DNA of 64,000 nucleotides from Sinorhizobium meliloti 4H41. Its GTDB lineage: Bacteria; Pseudomonadota; Alphaproteobacteria; Rhizobiales; Rhizobiaceae. Positions 53,626-62,531 of this stretch are shown one piece after another. Under the pieces are notes generated by a model. It saw nothing but the letters and a program-made list of their open reading frames with translations, made no database searches and was not told where the DNA came from. Position 1 is the first letter of the stretch; every line of letters begins with the position of its first letter. The DNA is taken from contig NZ_AQWP01000002.1 in NCBI RefSeq assembly GCF_000375585.1, positions 372,001 through 436,000 of the forward strand, written 5' to 3'. The translations under genes were made by a program, and so were the position numbers.

Positions 53626-54387
53626 ATGTCCGGTCTCGCCTCGCCCGTGGCCTTCGCCATCGCGCTGACGGTAACAAGCGCTCACGCGACCTTCGCCGAC
53701 GAACTGACTTCCTCCCGAAACTGGTCGGGCTGTTATCTGGGAGCAAATGCGGGCTATGGCCGCGCCGATGCCGAAGCAACCGATAAGCCGTTCACCCAGG
53801 GGCCATTCGCGACGGACGGAACCTCCTGGAACAGCGTCGGTCCGCCCTACGAGGTGATCAAGAGCGATGATCACGGAGTAGTCGGCGGGATCGAAGCCGG
53901 TTGCGACCGGCAACTCGATGTCGAAGGGCTGACACTCGTAATCGGTGGCGCAGTCGATTTCAGCCTTATGAATCTTGCCGGCACCGGCACGTCCGCAATC
54001 GTCAACGACACACATGCAAGCTTCGACACCGACTGGGTCGGCACCGCACGTCTTCGTGCCGGACTTGCCGCCGACGACCTGCTCTTTTATGTGACCGGCG
54101 GTGTCGCCGTGGCCGATATCGGCGTGCGCGCCTACGACCTTAGCGACTGGCCGACGATCGGTCAGATGAACGTTTCCGGCGGAGGAACAAAGAGCGGTTG
54201 GGTGGCAGGTGCTGGGGCTGAGTGGCGCTTTGCGGAGAACTGGTCGGCAACGCTCGAATATCTTCATTACGATTTCGGCAAGGTGACCGCCTCGGGCGCA
54301 GCGATCGAACCGGTCGGCGCGTTCCCGCGCTACGAAAACGATCTCGATTTCGATGTGGTGCGGGTCGGAATCCGTTGGCGAATGTGA
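53626..54387 (+). CDS. Outer-membrane beta-barrel protein (Omp25/RopB-like)
   Basis: 253 residues. Signal peptide (SPVAFAIALTVTSAHATFA), then NWSGCYLGANAGYGRADA, GGIEAGCDRQL, GTARLRAGLAADDLLFYVTGGVAVADI and a terminal FDVVRVGIRWRM, a typical barrel with C-terminal aromatic strand. ATG at 53626 with AAGAGAG upstream. Rhizobiales Omp25/31 family members anchor the outer membrane and can contribute to host interaction. Confidence 0.87.
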   Translation: MSGLASPVAFAIALTVTSAHATFADELTSSRNWSGCYLGANAGYGRADAEATDKPFTQGPFATDGTSWNSVGPPYEVIKSDDHGVVGGIEAGCDRQLDVEGLTLVIGGAVDFSLMNLAGTGTSAIVNDTHASFDTDWVGTARLRAGLAADDLLFYVTGGVAVADIGVRAYDLSDWPTIGQMNVSGGGTKSGWVAGAGAEWRFAENWSATLEYLHYDFGKVTASGAAIEPVGAFPRYENDLDFDVVRVGIRWRM

Positions 54388-54599
54388 CCTTGCGGGACGC
54401 CGAGTGGTAGGGGCAAAGACACAAGGCGGCCGCTTCGTAAGCGAACACAAAAACCTTTTTAATCAATGTATTACGAGCTTTCTTAAGACGCTTGTGACAC
54501 AAACGGCGTCGTAGACAAAGACAGGGCGGACACGCCCGTGGCTTGGAGTCAGTGCCGTCCCTCCAGGCGATCGCGGCAGATATTGCAGGAGTGCAGACA

Positions 54600-57500
54600 A
54601 TGGCGCAAACATTAATCGACTTTTCCGCCGGGCAGATCACCGACGGAACGGCCGGCGGGGCCGATAATGTCCTTAGCGCCGGCGGGCTCGTTTTCACGAT
54701 ATCCGCGCAAGGAAATTGGAGTGCCAATTTCGACAACGGTCGTTTCAACTTCGCCGAGGACCCGGCCTATGGCGGCGAACAATTTTCGATCGCCATCACC
54801 AGCGCAACCGGAGCTTTGATCGACTTCTACGACTACCAGATAAGCGTGAACGCCGATCCTTTGATCGTGAATGGTTGGTCGCCGGGACTCGGTCTGGACG
54901 GAACCACCTGGTACGACGACAATATTCACGGCGATGGCGTCGGGCCCTATTATTATCGGGCGATCTTTGCCGGCAATGTTCCCGCTATGAGCAGAGGAAC
55001 ATCGCTCAGCCTGCAAGATCTCATCATTCCGGAGACGACGACCACCGGCACGATGAGCTTTTGGCTCGATAATATAACCATCGACGCGAACCACCGGCCG
55101 GTTGTTACCAATTTCGATGCCTCTGACGCAAAGGACTATGTCAGCGGCAGTCAAGCTGCGATACTTGTGGATACCACAAGTCTGGCTGCCGTCACCGATG
55201 CTGACAATACCGGCTGGAGCGGTGGACAGATACGCTTCACGCTTTCCGGAGTGGTTGCAGGCGAAGATGCCCTAGGTCTGCAAAACCAGGGAACCGGTGC
55301 CGGGCAAATCGGAATTTCAGGTACGATCGTTACCTTTGGTGGCACCGCTATCGGAACAATGAGCGGAGGCGGCGCGGGGTCCAGCTTCCTGCAAGTCGCT
55401 TTGAACGGCAACGCTTCGGGCGCCGCAGTGGAAGCCATTATTCACAATCTGACCTACGCCAACATGGGCGCCTCGCCCACCGGCACAAGGACCGTCTCTG
55501 TCACGGTCCGCGACGCCGAAGGCGGCAATTCGACAACGACATCGACGACGGTGAATCTCGTCGCAGCCAATGACGCTCCGGTGACGACGACGTCCGGTGG
55601 TACCGGATCCTTTACTGAGGGAGATGCACCGGTGGCGATCGACACCGGACTAACCGTGTCCGACCTCGACAACGGTACGCTCGCCTCGGCGACCGTCCAG
55701 ATCACCGGAAATTTTCATTCCGGTCAGGACGTTCTGGCCTTCGCGAATACCAGTTCGGCCGCGTTCGGGAACATCGATGCCACCTACAGCTCCCTCACAG
55801 GCGTTTTGACCCTTACGTCGCCGGGCGGAACGGCAACCGTCGCGCAGTGGCAGGCGGCGTTACGGACCGTCACCTATTTGAACACCTCCGAGGCACCCAC
55901 GGCTGCGGCCCGTACGATCAGCTTCAGCACCAATGACGGCACGAGCGACAGCGCTCCCGCCACGAAGACCATCGACGTCGGCTCCGTCAACGATGCGCCG
56001 CAAATTTCCGCGCCCGGCGCAATCGCTTTCACGGAGGACACCGCGGCCGCTATCACGGGCATTTCCTTCTCCGACGCCGACGCTGGCGGCAGTTCCGTGA
56101 CCGTTACCTTCTCCGTGCCATCGGGATCGCTCTCGGCCGTCAGCGGCAGCGGCGTAACCGCAGGCGGAACGGGGACTGGCCTCACGCTCACCGGCACGGA
56201 GGCCGATATCAACGCGTTCATTGCAGCCGCCAACGTGACTTTCACGCCGGCCGCGAATGCGACCGGCAACGTGATCCTCACGACGAGCATCACCGATGGC
56301 GGAAACACAGGCAGCGGCGGCGCGCAGACCGCGGCGGAAACGACGGCGCTGCAAATAACGGCGGTCAACGACGCCCCGACGGTTTCGGCTCCCGCTGTGG
56401 TCAGTATTTCTGAGGACACCGCGACGGCAATTACGGGCATCTCCTTCGCTGATGCGGATGCAGGGTCCGGCACCGTTACAGTTACTTTCAGCGTCGCCTC
56501 GGGATCGCTCTCGGCGCAATCAGCGGGCGGCGTTACCGTTTCCGGCACGGGCACATCGCTGGAAATGTCTGGCTCCTTGGCCGACATCAATGCCTTCATC
56601 GCGGGTTCGAATGTCACATTTACGCCCGTGTCCAACTCGACCAGCAACGTCGTTCTGACGACGGAGATCAACGACCTCGGCAACGCGGGGTCCGGCGGCG
56701 CGAAAAGCGATGCTTCCACCACGACGCTCGTACTGACTGCCGTGAACGATGCACCCGTAAACGACGTTCCGGTCGGGCAATCGGTCCTAGCCGACGGCGC
56801 CCTCGTCTTCAGCATTGCAAATGGAAATCTAATTTCGATTGCCGACGTCGATGCCGGCAGCGGTATGGTCGTGGTGACGCTTACCGCCGAACACGGTCAG
56901 CTTACGCTGGGCGGCACTGCGGGTCTGACCTTTATTGCCGGCACCGGCACGTCCGATTCGGGCATGACCTTTGCGGGTTCCCTGAGCGACATCAACGTCG
57001 CACTGAACGGGCTGGTTTTCTCTCCTAGCCCCGGCTATTCGGGCGACGCCTCACTAAAGATCACAACCAATGATCAGGGGCATTCCGGTTCGGGCGGTGC
57101 GCAAAGCGATAGCGATACGATCACCATCGCCGTCGTGTCGCCGGCTCCGAAGGTCTTAAGCGTCGACGCTGCCGCACCGGACGGAGTCTACAAGGCAGGA
57201 GATACGATCACACTGACCGTAACCTTCGACGGGGTGGTCAACGTCGACACCACCGGCGGAACGCCGACATTGCTGTTGGAAACCGGCGCCACCGATCGGC
57301 TTGCCGCGTATGTCTCGGGTTCCGGATCGAATACGCTGTCCTTCAGCTACACGGTTCAGGCGGGCGATCTGGCTCCGGATCTGGATTATGCGGGCATCTC
57401 CGCGCTAGCGGCGAACGGCGGAGCGATCAGAAGCGCCACCAATGTCGGCGCCGATCTGACACTGCCGACGCCGGGCGGCGCCAACTCGATCGCCGCGCAG

Positions 57501-59732
57501 AACAACATCGTCGTGGACGGCGTTGGGCCGACGGTCACCAGCGTAGGAGTGCCTGCAGCCGGCACTTACAAATTCGGCGACAGTCTGGACTTCGCGATCA
57601 ACTTCCATGAGGCGGTGACCGTGGACACCACCAACGGCGTTCCGCGACTTGCGGTTATGCTCGATATGGGCGGGACAGCCTATGCCGAATATATTGCAGG
57701 AAGCGGCAGCACCGCTCTGGCATTCCGACTGACGGTTACCGATAACCAGGCAGATTGGACCGGCATCACGCTCGGCCCCCTCACGCTCAATGGGGCGACT
57801 ATAAGCGACAGCGCCGGCAACAGCGCTCTGCTTACCTTGAACAATATAGCGCCGACCAGTTCCATCCTCGTCGACGGCATCGTCAATGACGCTCCCGCGC
57901 TCACCGGCGATCTGAGAGCGACGGTCGCAGAGGGCGGAACCTATAAGCTCACGACGGCCGATCTCGGCTATTCCGATCCGGACGACACCGCGGCGGGTGT
58001 TAGCTTCAACGTCTCGAACGCCGTCAATGGCTCTGTCCTCGTCAACGGGTCAGTGGCCGCCAGCTTTACGGCGGCGCAACTCGCAGCCGGCCTCGTTTCC
58101 TTCCGCCACAATGGCTCGGAGACCACTGCCGCCTCCTTCCGGGTCGTCGTAGAAGACGGCAATGAGGACAACTCCGCGCCAACCCCTGCGACATTCAATT
58201 TCACCGTCAACCCCGTCAACGACGCTCCCATACGCACCGGCGATCTGAGAGCGGCGGTCGCAGAGGGCGGAACCTATAAGCTCACGACGGCCGATCTCGG
58301 CTATTCCGATCCGGACGACACCGCGGCGGGTGTTAGCTTCAACGTCTCGAACGCCATCAATGGCTCTGTCCTCGTCAACGGGTCAGTGGCCGCCAGCTTT
58401 ACGGCGGCGCAACTCGCAGCCGGCCTCGTCTCCTTCCGCCACAATGGCTCGGAGACCACCGCCGCCTCCTTCCGGGTCGTCGTAGAAGATGGCAACGAGG
58501 ACAACTCCGCGCCAACCCCTGCGACATTCAATTTCACCGTCAACCCCGTCAACGACGCTCCCATACGCACCGGCGATCTGAGAGCGGCGGTCGCAGAGGG
58601 CGGAACCTATAAGCTCACGACGACCGATCTCGGCTATTCCGATCCGGACGACACCGCGGCGGGTGTTAGCTTCAACGTCTCGAACGCCGTCAATGGCTCT
58701 GTCCTCGTCAACGGGTCGGTGGCCGCCGGCTTTACGGCGGCGCAACTCGCAGCCGGCCTCGTCTCCTTCCGCCACAATGGCTCGGAGACCACCGCCGCCT
58801 CCTTCCGGGTCGTCGTCGAAGACGGCAACGAGGACAACTCCGCGCCGACCCCTGCGACATTCAATTTCACCGTCAACCCCGTCAACGACGCTCCTAGCCT
58901 TACGCTCACGCAGCACCTCACCCGCATTACCGAAGATGCCTCGACGGGAACGGCCCAGAAGGTTGCTACTCTTGTGATCGCCGACGACGCTCAGGGGACC
59001 AATCTGCTGTCTTTGAGCGGCGCGGATGCGGCGCTGTTCGAAATCCGCGGCAACGTCCTCTGGTTGAAGGCAGGTGCACGGCTCGATTTCGAGACAAACC
59101 CATACCTCGACGTGACCATCGGGCTTGACGACCCGTCTGTCGGAACAGGACTAGAAGCAACCAAGACGGTCAGGGTGTCCGTCACCGACGCCATTGAGCG
59201 GTATATCGGTTCGGCCGGCTCCGACCGCCTCACCGGCACCGCCGCGAACGAGACCTTTGACGGTGGAGCGGGGAACGATGTCATCAATGGCGCAGCCGGC
59301 AACGATACGATCATTGGCGGCGCAGGAGCCGATCTGCTGACGGGAGGAGCGGGGAACGATATCTTCGTTTTCAAATCTACCAACGACTCGGCGCCCGGTT
59401 TCTCCGGCTATGTGAACAATGTTGCATATGGGCCGGCCTCTGGTGCCGGACATCGCGACACCGTGACAGATTTCGCGAACGGCTTCGATCGGCTCGATCT
59501 ATCGGCCATCGATGCGAACACCGGTGCGGCCGGCAACCAGGCCTTCACGTGGCGAGGCACCGGCGAATTCTCCCGTCACGCGGGCGAGCTCATCTACAAG
59601 ACGTTCAATCCGGCGGGCACCCTCGACGACAAGACGATCATCTATGGTGATGTCAACGGCGACGGCCGCGCTGATTTTCAGATCGAGCTTTCCGGGTTGA
59701 AGAGCCTCGCGACGGGAGATTTTCTGTTGTAA
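54600..59732 (+). CDS. Large secreted repeat/RTX protein (adhesin-like), 1710 residues
   Basis: No Sec signal; probable type I secretion. About 1500 residues of cadherin/VCBS-like beta-sandwich repeats (recurring PVNDAP, FTEDTAAAITGISFSDADAG, VVTLTAEHGQLTLGG) precede a C-terminal RTX block (GGAGNDVINGAAGNDTIIGGAGADLLTGGAGNDIF) and a C-terminal export region. Three near-identical 111-residue units lie at residues about 1097-1429. The ATG at 54600 has GGAG 9 bp upstream; an upstream TTG is unlikely. Likely a surface or matrix protein for attachment or biofilm; no enzyme domain seen. Confidence 0.85.
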   Translation: MAQTLIDFSAGQITDGTAGGADNVLSAGGLVFTISAQGNWSANFDNGRFNFAEDPAYGGEQFSIAITSATGALIDFYDYQISVNADPLIVNGWSPGLGLDGTTWYDDNIHGDGVGPYYYRAIFAGNVPAMSRGTSLSLQDLIIPETTTTGTMSFWLDNITIDANHRPVVTNFDASDAKDYVSGSQAAILVDTTSLAAVTDADNTGWSGGQIRFTLSGVVAGEDALGLQNQGTGAGQIGISGTIVTFGGTAIGTMSGGGAGSSFLQVALNGNASGAAVEAIIHNLTYANMGASPTGTRTVSVTVRDAEGGNSTTTSTTVNLVAANDAPVTTTSGGTGSFTEGDAPVAIDTGLTVSDLDNGTLASATVQITGNFHSGQDVLAFANTSSAAFGNIDATYSSLTGVLTLTSPGGTATVAQWQAALRTVTYLNTSEAPTAAARTISFSTNDGTSDSAPATKTIDVGSVNDAPQISAPGAIAFTEDTAAAITGISFSDADAGGSSVTVTFSVPSGSLSAVSGSGVTAGGTGTGLTLTGTEADINAFIAAANVTFTPAANATGNVILTTSITDGGNTGSGGAQTAAETTALQITAVNDAPTVSAPAVVSISEDTATAITGISFADADAGSGTVTVTFSVASGSLSAQSAGGVTVSGTGTSLEMSGSLADINAFIAGSNVTFTPVSNSTSNVVLTTEINDLGNAGSGGAKSDASTTTLVLTAVNDAPVNDVPVGQSVLADGALVFSIANGNLISIADVDAGSGMVVVTLTAEHGQLTLGGTAGLTFIAGTGTSDSGMTFAGSLSDINVALNGLVFSPSPGYSGDASLKITTNDQGHSGSGGAQSDSDTITIAVVSPAPKVLSVDAAAPDGVYKAGDTITLTVTFDGVVNVDTTGGTPTLLLETGATDRLAAYVSGSGSNTLSFSYTVQAGDLAPDLDYAGISALAANGGAIRSATNVGADLTLPTPGGANSIAAQNNIVVDGVGPTVTSVGVPAAGTYKFGDSLDFAINFHEAVTVDTTNGVPRLAVMLDMGGTAYAEYIAGSGSTALAFRLTVTDNQADWTGITLGPLTLNGATISDSAGNSALLTLNNIAPTSSILVDGIVNDAPALTGDLRATVAEGGTYKLTTADLGYSDPDDTAAGVSFNVSNAVNGSVLVNGSVAASFTAAQLAAGLVSFRHNGSETTAASFRVVVEDGNEDNSAPTPATFNFTVNPVNDAPIRTGDLRAAVAEGGTYKLTTADLGYSDPDDTAAGVSFNVSNAINGSVLVNGSVAASFTAAQLAAGLVSFRHNGSETTAASFRVVVEDGNEDNSAPTPATFNFTVNPVNDAPIRTGDLRAAVAEGGTYKLTTTDLGYSDPDDTAAGVSFNVSNAVNGSVLVNGSVAAGFTAAQLAAGLVSFRHNGSETTAASFRVVVEDGNEDNSAPTPATFNFTVNPVNDAPSLTLTQHLTRITEDASTGTAQKVATLVIADDAQGTNLLSLSGADAALFEIRGNVLWLKAGARLDFETNPYLDVTIGLDDPSVGTGLEATKTVRVSVTDAIERYIGSAGSDRLTGTAANETFDGGAGNDVINGAAGNDTIIGGAGADLLTGGAGNDIFVFKSTNDSAPGFSGYVNNVAYGPASGAGHRDTVTDFANGFDRLDLSAIDANTGAAGNQAFTWRGTGEFSRHAGELIYKTFNPAGTLDDKTIIYGDVNGDGRADFQIELSGLKSLATGDFLL
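57888..58886 (+). repeat. Three tandem 333 bp repeats inside the RTX protein gene
   Basis: Copies start at 57888, 58221 and 58554 with a perfect 333 bp period (111 codons). They differ by only a few substitutions each, all in frame. Each encodes one Ig-like unit from DAP..TGDLRA to NFTVNPVN. Confidence 0.95.
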
Positions 59733-59794
59733 GCCAGTCCAGCACGGCAAATTCCGACCTCAATCGGCGCCGGTCGCCGAATGGCGATCGTCGT

Positions 59795-60628
59795 TCAGGC
59801 CGGAATCTTGGTCCTCGCGTTCAACGTTCTCACCTTGGTGAGGGTATCGAGGTTCTGATTGACGCGGCAGTAGAACTCCTCGTTGACGAAGGGACGGACG
59901 ATAAAATCGTTGCCGCCGGCTTTGAGGAAACGGGCGGAAAGCAGCCGGTCCGTCGACGACGACACACCGATGATCCTTAGCTGATGCGGGCCGTGGGCGG
60001 CGCGGATTCGCCGCGTAAGTTCGAAACCGTCGATATCGGGCATATTGTAGTCGGTTATGACGAGGGCGATGTCCGGATTGCTCTTCAGGATTTCCAGCGC
60101 CGCGGAGCCGCTTTCCGCCGAGCTCGTTCTGAAATTGTAGCGCTTCAACTGCGTCGTCAACACGGCCCGGGCCGTCGCACTATCGTCGACGATCAACACG
60201 TGATGCTGCTGGTTCGTCAGGAAACGGCAGACGGATTCTGCCAGCATATCGACAGCAAAGACGCTGTCCTTGATGACATAATCGACAATGTCCTTGGCGA
60301 GGATCGCCTCGCGCGTGCTCTCCTGAAACGAGCCGGTGAAGACGATCGTCGGTACGCTCATCTCGATCAGGTAGGTGAGCGCTTCGCCGTTCTCGGCGCC
60401 TGGAAGGTTGATATTGGAAATTGCCAGAGATGGCGCGAAGGAAGCGTTTTCGACCGCGAACTGCAAGTCCTCGTAGTCGCGACAGACGATCACGTCGATA
60501 TCGAAAAGCTCCTTCAGCCGCTTCGAGACCATCGAGGCAAAGAGGTTGGAGTCCTCGGCAAGCACGATACGGTGTTCGCCGAGGGATTCGCCGGAAAAGT
60601 ACATTCCGGAAATGCCGAAGAATGACAT
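59795..60628 (-). CDS. Two-receiver response regulator without output domain
   Basis: 277 residues. Two CheY-like domains: REC1 about residues 18-135 and REC2 about 143-265. REC2 has intact LIVDDSA, phospho-acceptor Asp in LVITDYNMPDIDGF and Lys-containing C-end. REC1 has the acidic pair (LAEDSN) and Lys (VIKDS) but Asn replaces the acceptor Asp (LAISNINLPG). No DNA-binding or enzymatic domain follows. Starts MSFFGISGMYFSG at 60628. Likely transmits or scaffolds signals, perhaps with the neighbouring RTX genes. Confidence 0.85.
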   Translation of the reverse strand: MSFFGISGMYFSGESLGEHRIVLAEDSNLFASMVSKRLKELFDIDVIVCRDYEDLQFAVENASFAPSLAISNINLPGAENGEALTYLIEMSVPTIVFTGSFQESTREAILAKDIVDYVIKDSVFAVDMLAESVCRFLTNQQHHVLIVDDSATARAVLTTQLKRYNFRTSSAESGSAALEILKSNPDIALVITDYNMPDIDGFELTRRIRAAHGPHQLRIIGVSSSTDRLLSARFLKAGGNDFIVRPFVNEEFYCRVNQNLDTLTKVRTLNARTKIPA

Positions 60629-60731
60629 TGATCGCCTATGAAAAAGAGTGTCCCCGGAAGGCACCCTAGGAGCAAAACGCTTTATCCGGTGTTAATGGGC
60701 GCACTCATCCGAATGTCGGCGAAGGCATCCC

Positions 60732-62345
60732 TCAAACGAAGACGACATCATCCGCTGAAAGGTCGGCAAGTGCGACCTTGTCCAGCAACAGACCGAATGT
60801 ATCGGACCCGTTGAAGGCGATGTAGAGCCCGTCTTCGGTCTCGGTCGCGGCGGCAATCAGGTCTGCGAAGCTGTCGATGCCCGTCGTGTCGGGTGCATAT
60901 TCGGTAAAGCGCAGCAGGTCGCCTCCGTCCGCATCGAAATCCGTGATACGATCCACACCTGAGAACGAAAACGTATCGGACGACCAAAGGAAGGTATCTG
61001 CGCCTGCTCCGCCGGTCATGACATCGTCACCCGCGCCCCCCCAAAGCACGTCGCTTCCGGCGCCGCCGTCCAGACGGTCGCTGCCGGCGTTGCCGGCGAG
61101 CTGATCGTTGCCTCCAAGCGTGCGGATAGTATCGTTCCCCGAGCCGCCGGAGAGCTCGAACCTCTCGATACCGGTGAAGATCAGCGACGTACCCAGCATG
61201 CCGGTCGAAGCGTCGAAATTCGTGCCCGGCAGGGGATCGACGACGCGCAACGTATCGCTGCCGGTCCCGCCATCGATAAAGCCTGATGGCGCAACCACCT
61301 GGATAAGGTCGTCGCCGGCGCCGCCGTCGATATATGTCTCTCCGTCGCCGAAACTCGTTCCGCCGTCGTAGATGTCATCGTTCCCATCGCCGCCGACGAG
61401 CACGTCGTTTCCGCCGGCACTGATCAGGATGTCGTCGCCAGCGCCCCCATAAAGGGCATCGTCGCCGCTTCCGGAGGCGACATAGTCCCTGCCGCTGCTG
61501 CCGGCGACATAATTGTCGCCCTCGCCCATATGGGCGCTGAGCGAAGACAGATTTCCGGCAATCAGCGTATCACTGCCGCCGCCGAGATCCACGCTGGCAA
61601 CCTCGATCCCGCCGATCCGCGTGCCCGTCGAGGCAAACCCCTGTCCGAAATCGACGGTGACGTCGTCGGTTCGCCCTTCATCGAAGATAGATAGTTTATC
61701 CCAGCCGCTCCCGCCGTCGATCACCGCGGAGGAAAGCGTGGTGATGATGATGTCGTTGTGGTCGCCGGCAAAGATCCGGTTCGCGCCAACAGTGTCGTTG
61801 ATGATGTCGCCGCCGCCGCCTGTGTCGATCGTGTCGTCGCCGAGCATGCTGGTGCCGTCGTCGCCGTCGACGCCATATGGGCCCACGACGTCGTTCCCGG
61901 CGCCGGTCGAAATGATGTCGTCGGTGGCGGCGCCGAAGATCCGGTCGTTGCCGCTGCCGGTCGTCAGCACCAGCCGCTCGATGCGATTGAAGAAGATGTG
62001 TTCCCAATTCGCCGTGTTGTAGCCGATGATGCCGTGCCCGTGCTCGCCGCTGAACCGGACGTCCGAGCTGACGCTCGACAGGTCGACCACCAACGTATCG
62101 ACGCCGGCACCGCCTGTAACCGCGCCGCCGGTCCCGATCAGGCTGATGAGATCATCTCCCTCGCCGCCGTCGAGTCGGTCATAGCCGCTCCTGCTTGTCA
62201 GACGGTCGTTTCCCGCCCCGCCGTCGACGAGGTCATCGCCGCCGCCAGCTTCGATCTCATCGGCGCCGGCTAGACCCCAGATGCGATCCTTCTCCCCGGT
62301 TCCAGATAGCGTATCGTCTCGGGCCGTCCCCACGACTGTGGTCAT
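60732..62345 (-). CDS. RTX calcium-binding protein, 537 residues
   Basis: Begins MTTVVGTARDDTLSGTGEKDRIWG and consists almost wholly of GGxGxDxx nonapeptide repeats (GGGDDLVDGGAGNDRL, GGAGDDILISAGGNDVLVGG, GGAGSDVLWGGAGDDVMTGGAGADTFLW). It ends in a hydrophobic/acidic segment (FGLLLDKVALADLSADDVVFV) typical of T1SS signals. GGGGGAAGAG precedes the ATG. No catalytic domain recognised. Shares the RTX organisation with the large upstream protein, but not its Ig-like repeats. Confidence 0.88.
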   Translation of the reverse strand: MTTVVGTARDDTLSGTGEKDRIWGLAGADEIEAGGGDDLVDGGAGNDRLTSRSGYDRLDGGEGDDLISLIGTGGAVTGGAGVDTLVVDLSSVSSDVRFSGEHGHGIIGYNTANWEHIFFNRIERLVLTTGSGNDRIFGAATDDIISTGAGNDVVGPYGVDGDDGTSMLGDDTIDTGGGGDIINDTVGANRIFAGDHNDIIITTLSSAVIDGGSGWDKLSIFDEGRTDDVTVDFGQGFASTGTRIGGIEVASVDLGGGSDTLIAGNLSSLSAHMGEGDNYVAGSSGRDYVASGSGDDALYGGAGDDILISAGGNDVLVGGDGNDDIYDGGTSFGDGETYIDGGAGDDLIQVVAPSGFIDGGTGSDTLRVVDPLPGTNFDASTGMLGTSLIFTGIERFELSGGSGNDTIRTLGGNDQLAGNAGSDRLDGGAGSDVLWGGAGDDVMTGGAGADTFLWSSDTFSFSGVDRITDFDADGGDLLRFTEYAPDTTGIDSFADLIAAATETEDGLYIAFNGSDTFGLLLDKVALADLSADDVVFV

Positions 62346-62531
62346 GTCGCTCTTCCCCCATGAATTGCGAAGCATGCCACTAATATTAAATTTCAAAGTA
62401 TAAATCGAGACGTGGCCGCAAATATTTTTCAATCTGTAAATATAGATTACATTACTTCAAATATATAATTACTTTGTACCCAAACCGAAATGCAGCCTGA
62501 CCGCCCGCCGATTTCCGTATAAGATGTGTTC
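62346..62531. promoter_or_regulatory. AT-rich divergent promoter region between RTX and cyclase genes
   Basis: The stretch 62375-62475 is conspicuously A/T-rich against a GC-rich background (TAATATTAAATTTCAAAG, CAAATATATAATTACTTTG). Such islands are typical of promoters silenced by MucR/Ros-type regulators in this order. No specific box identified. Confidence 0.5.

Noticed and set aside
60732-62345. Bacteriocin or hemolysin activity for the RTX protein
   Set aside because: Only calcium-binding repeats are visible, with no toxin or enzyme domain.
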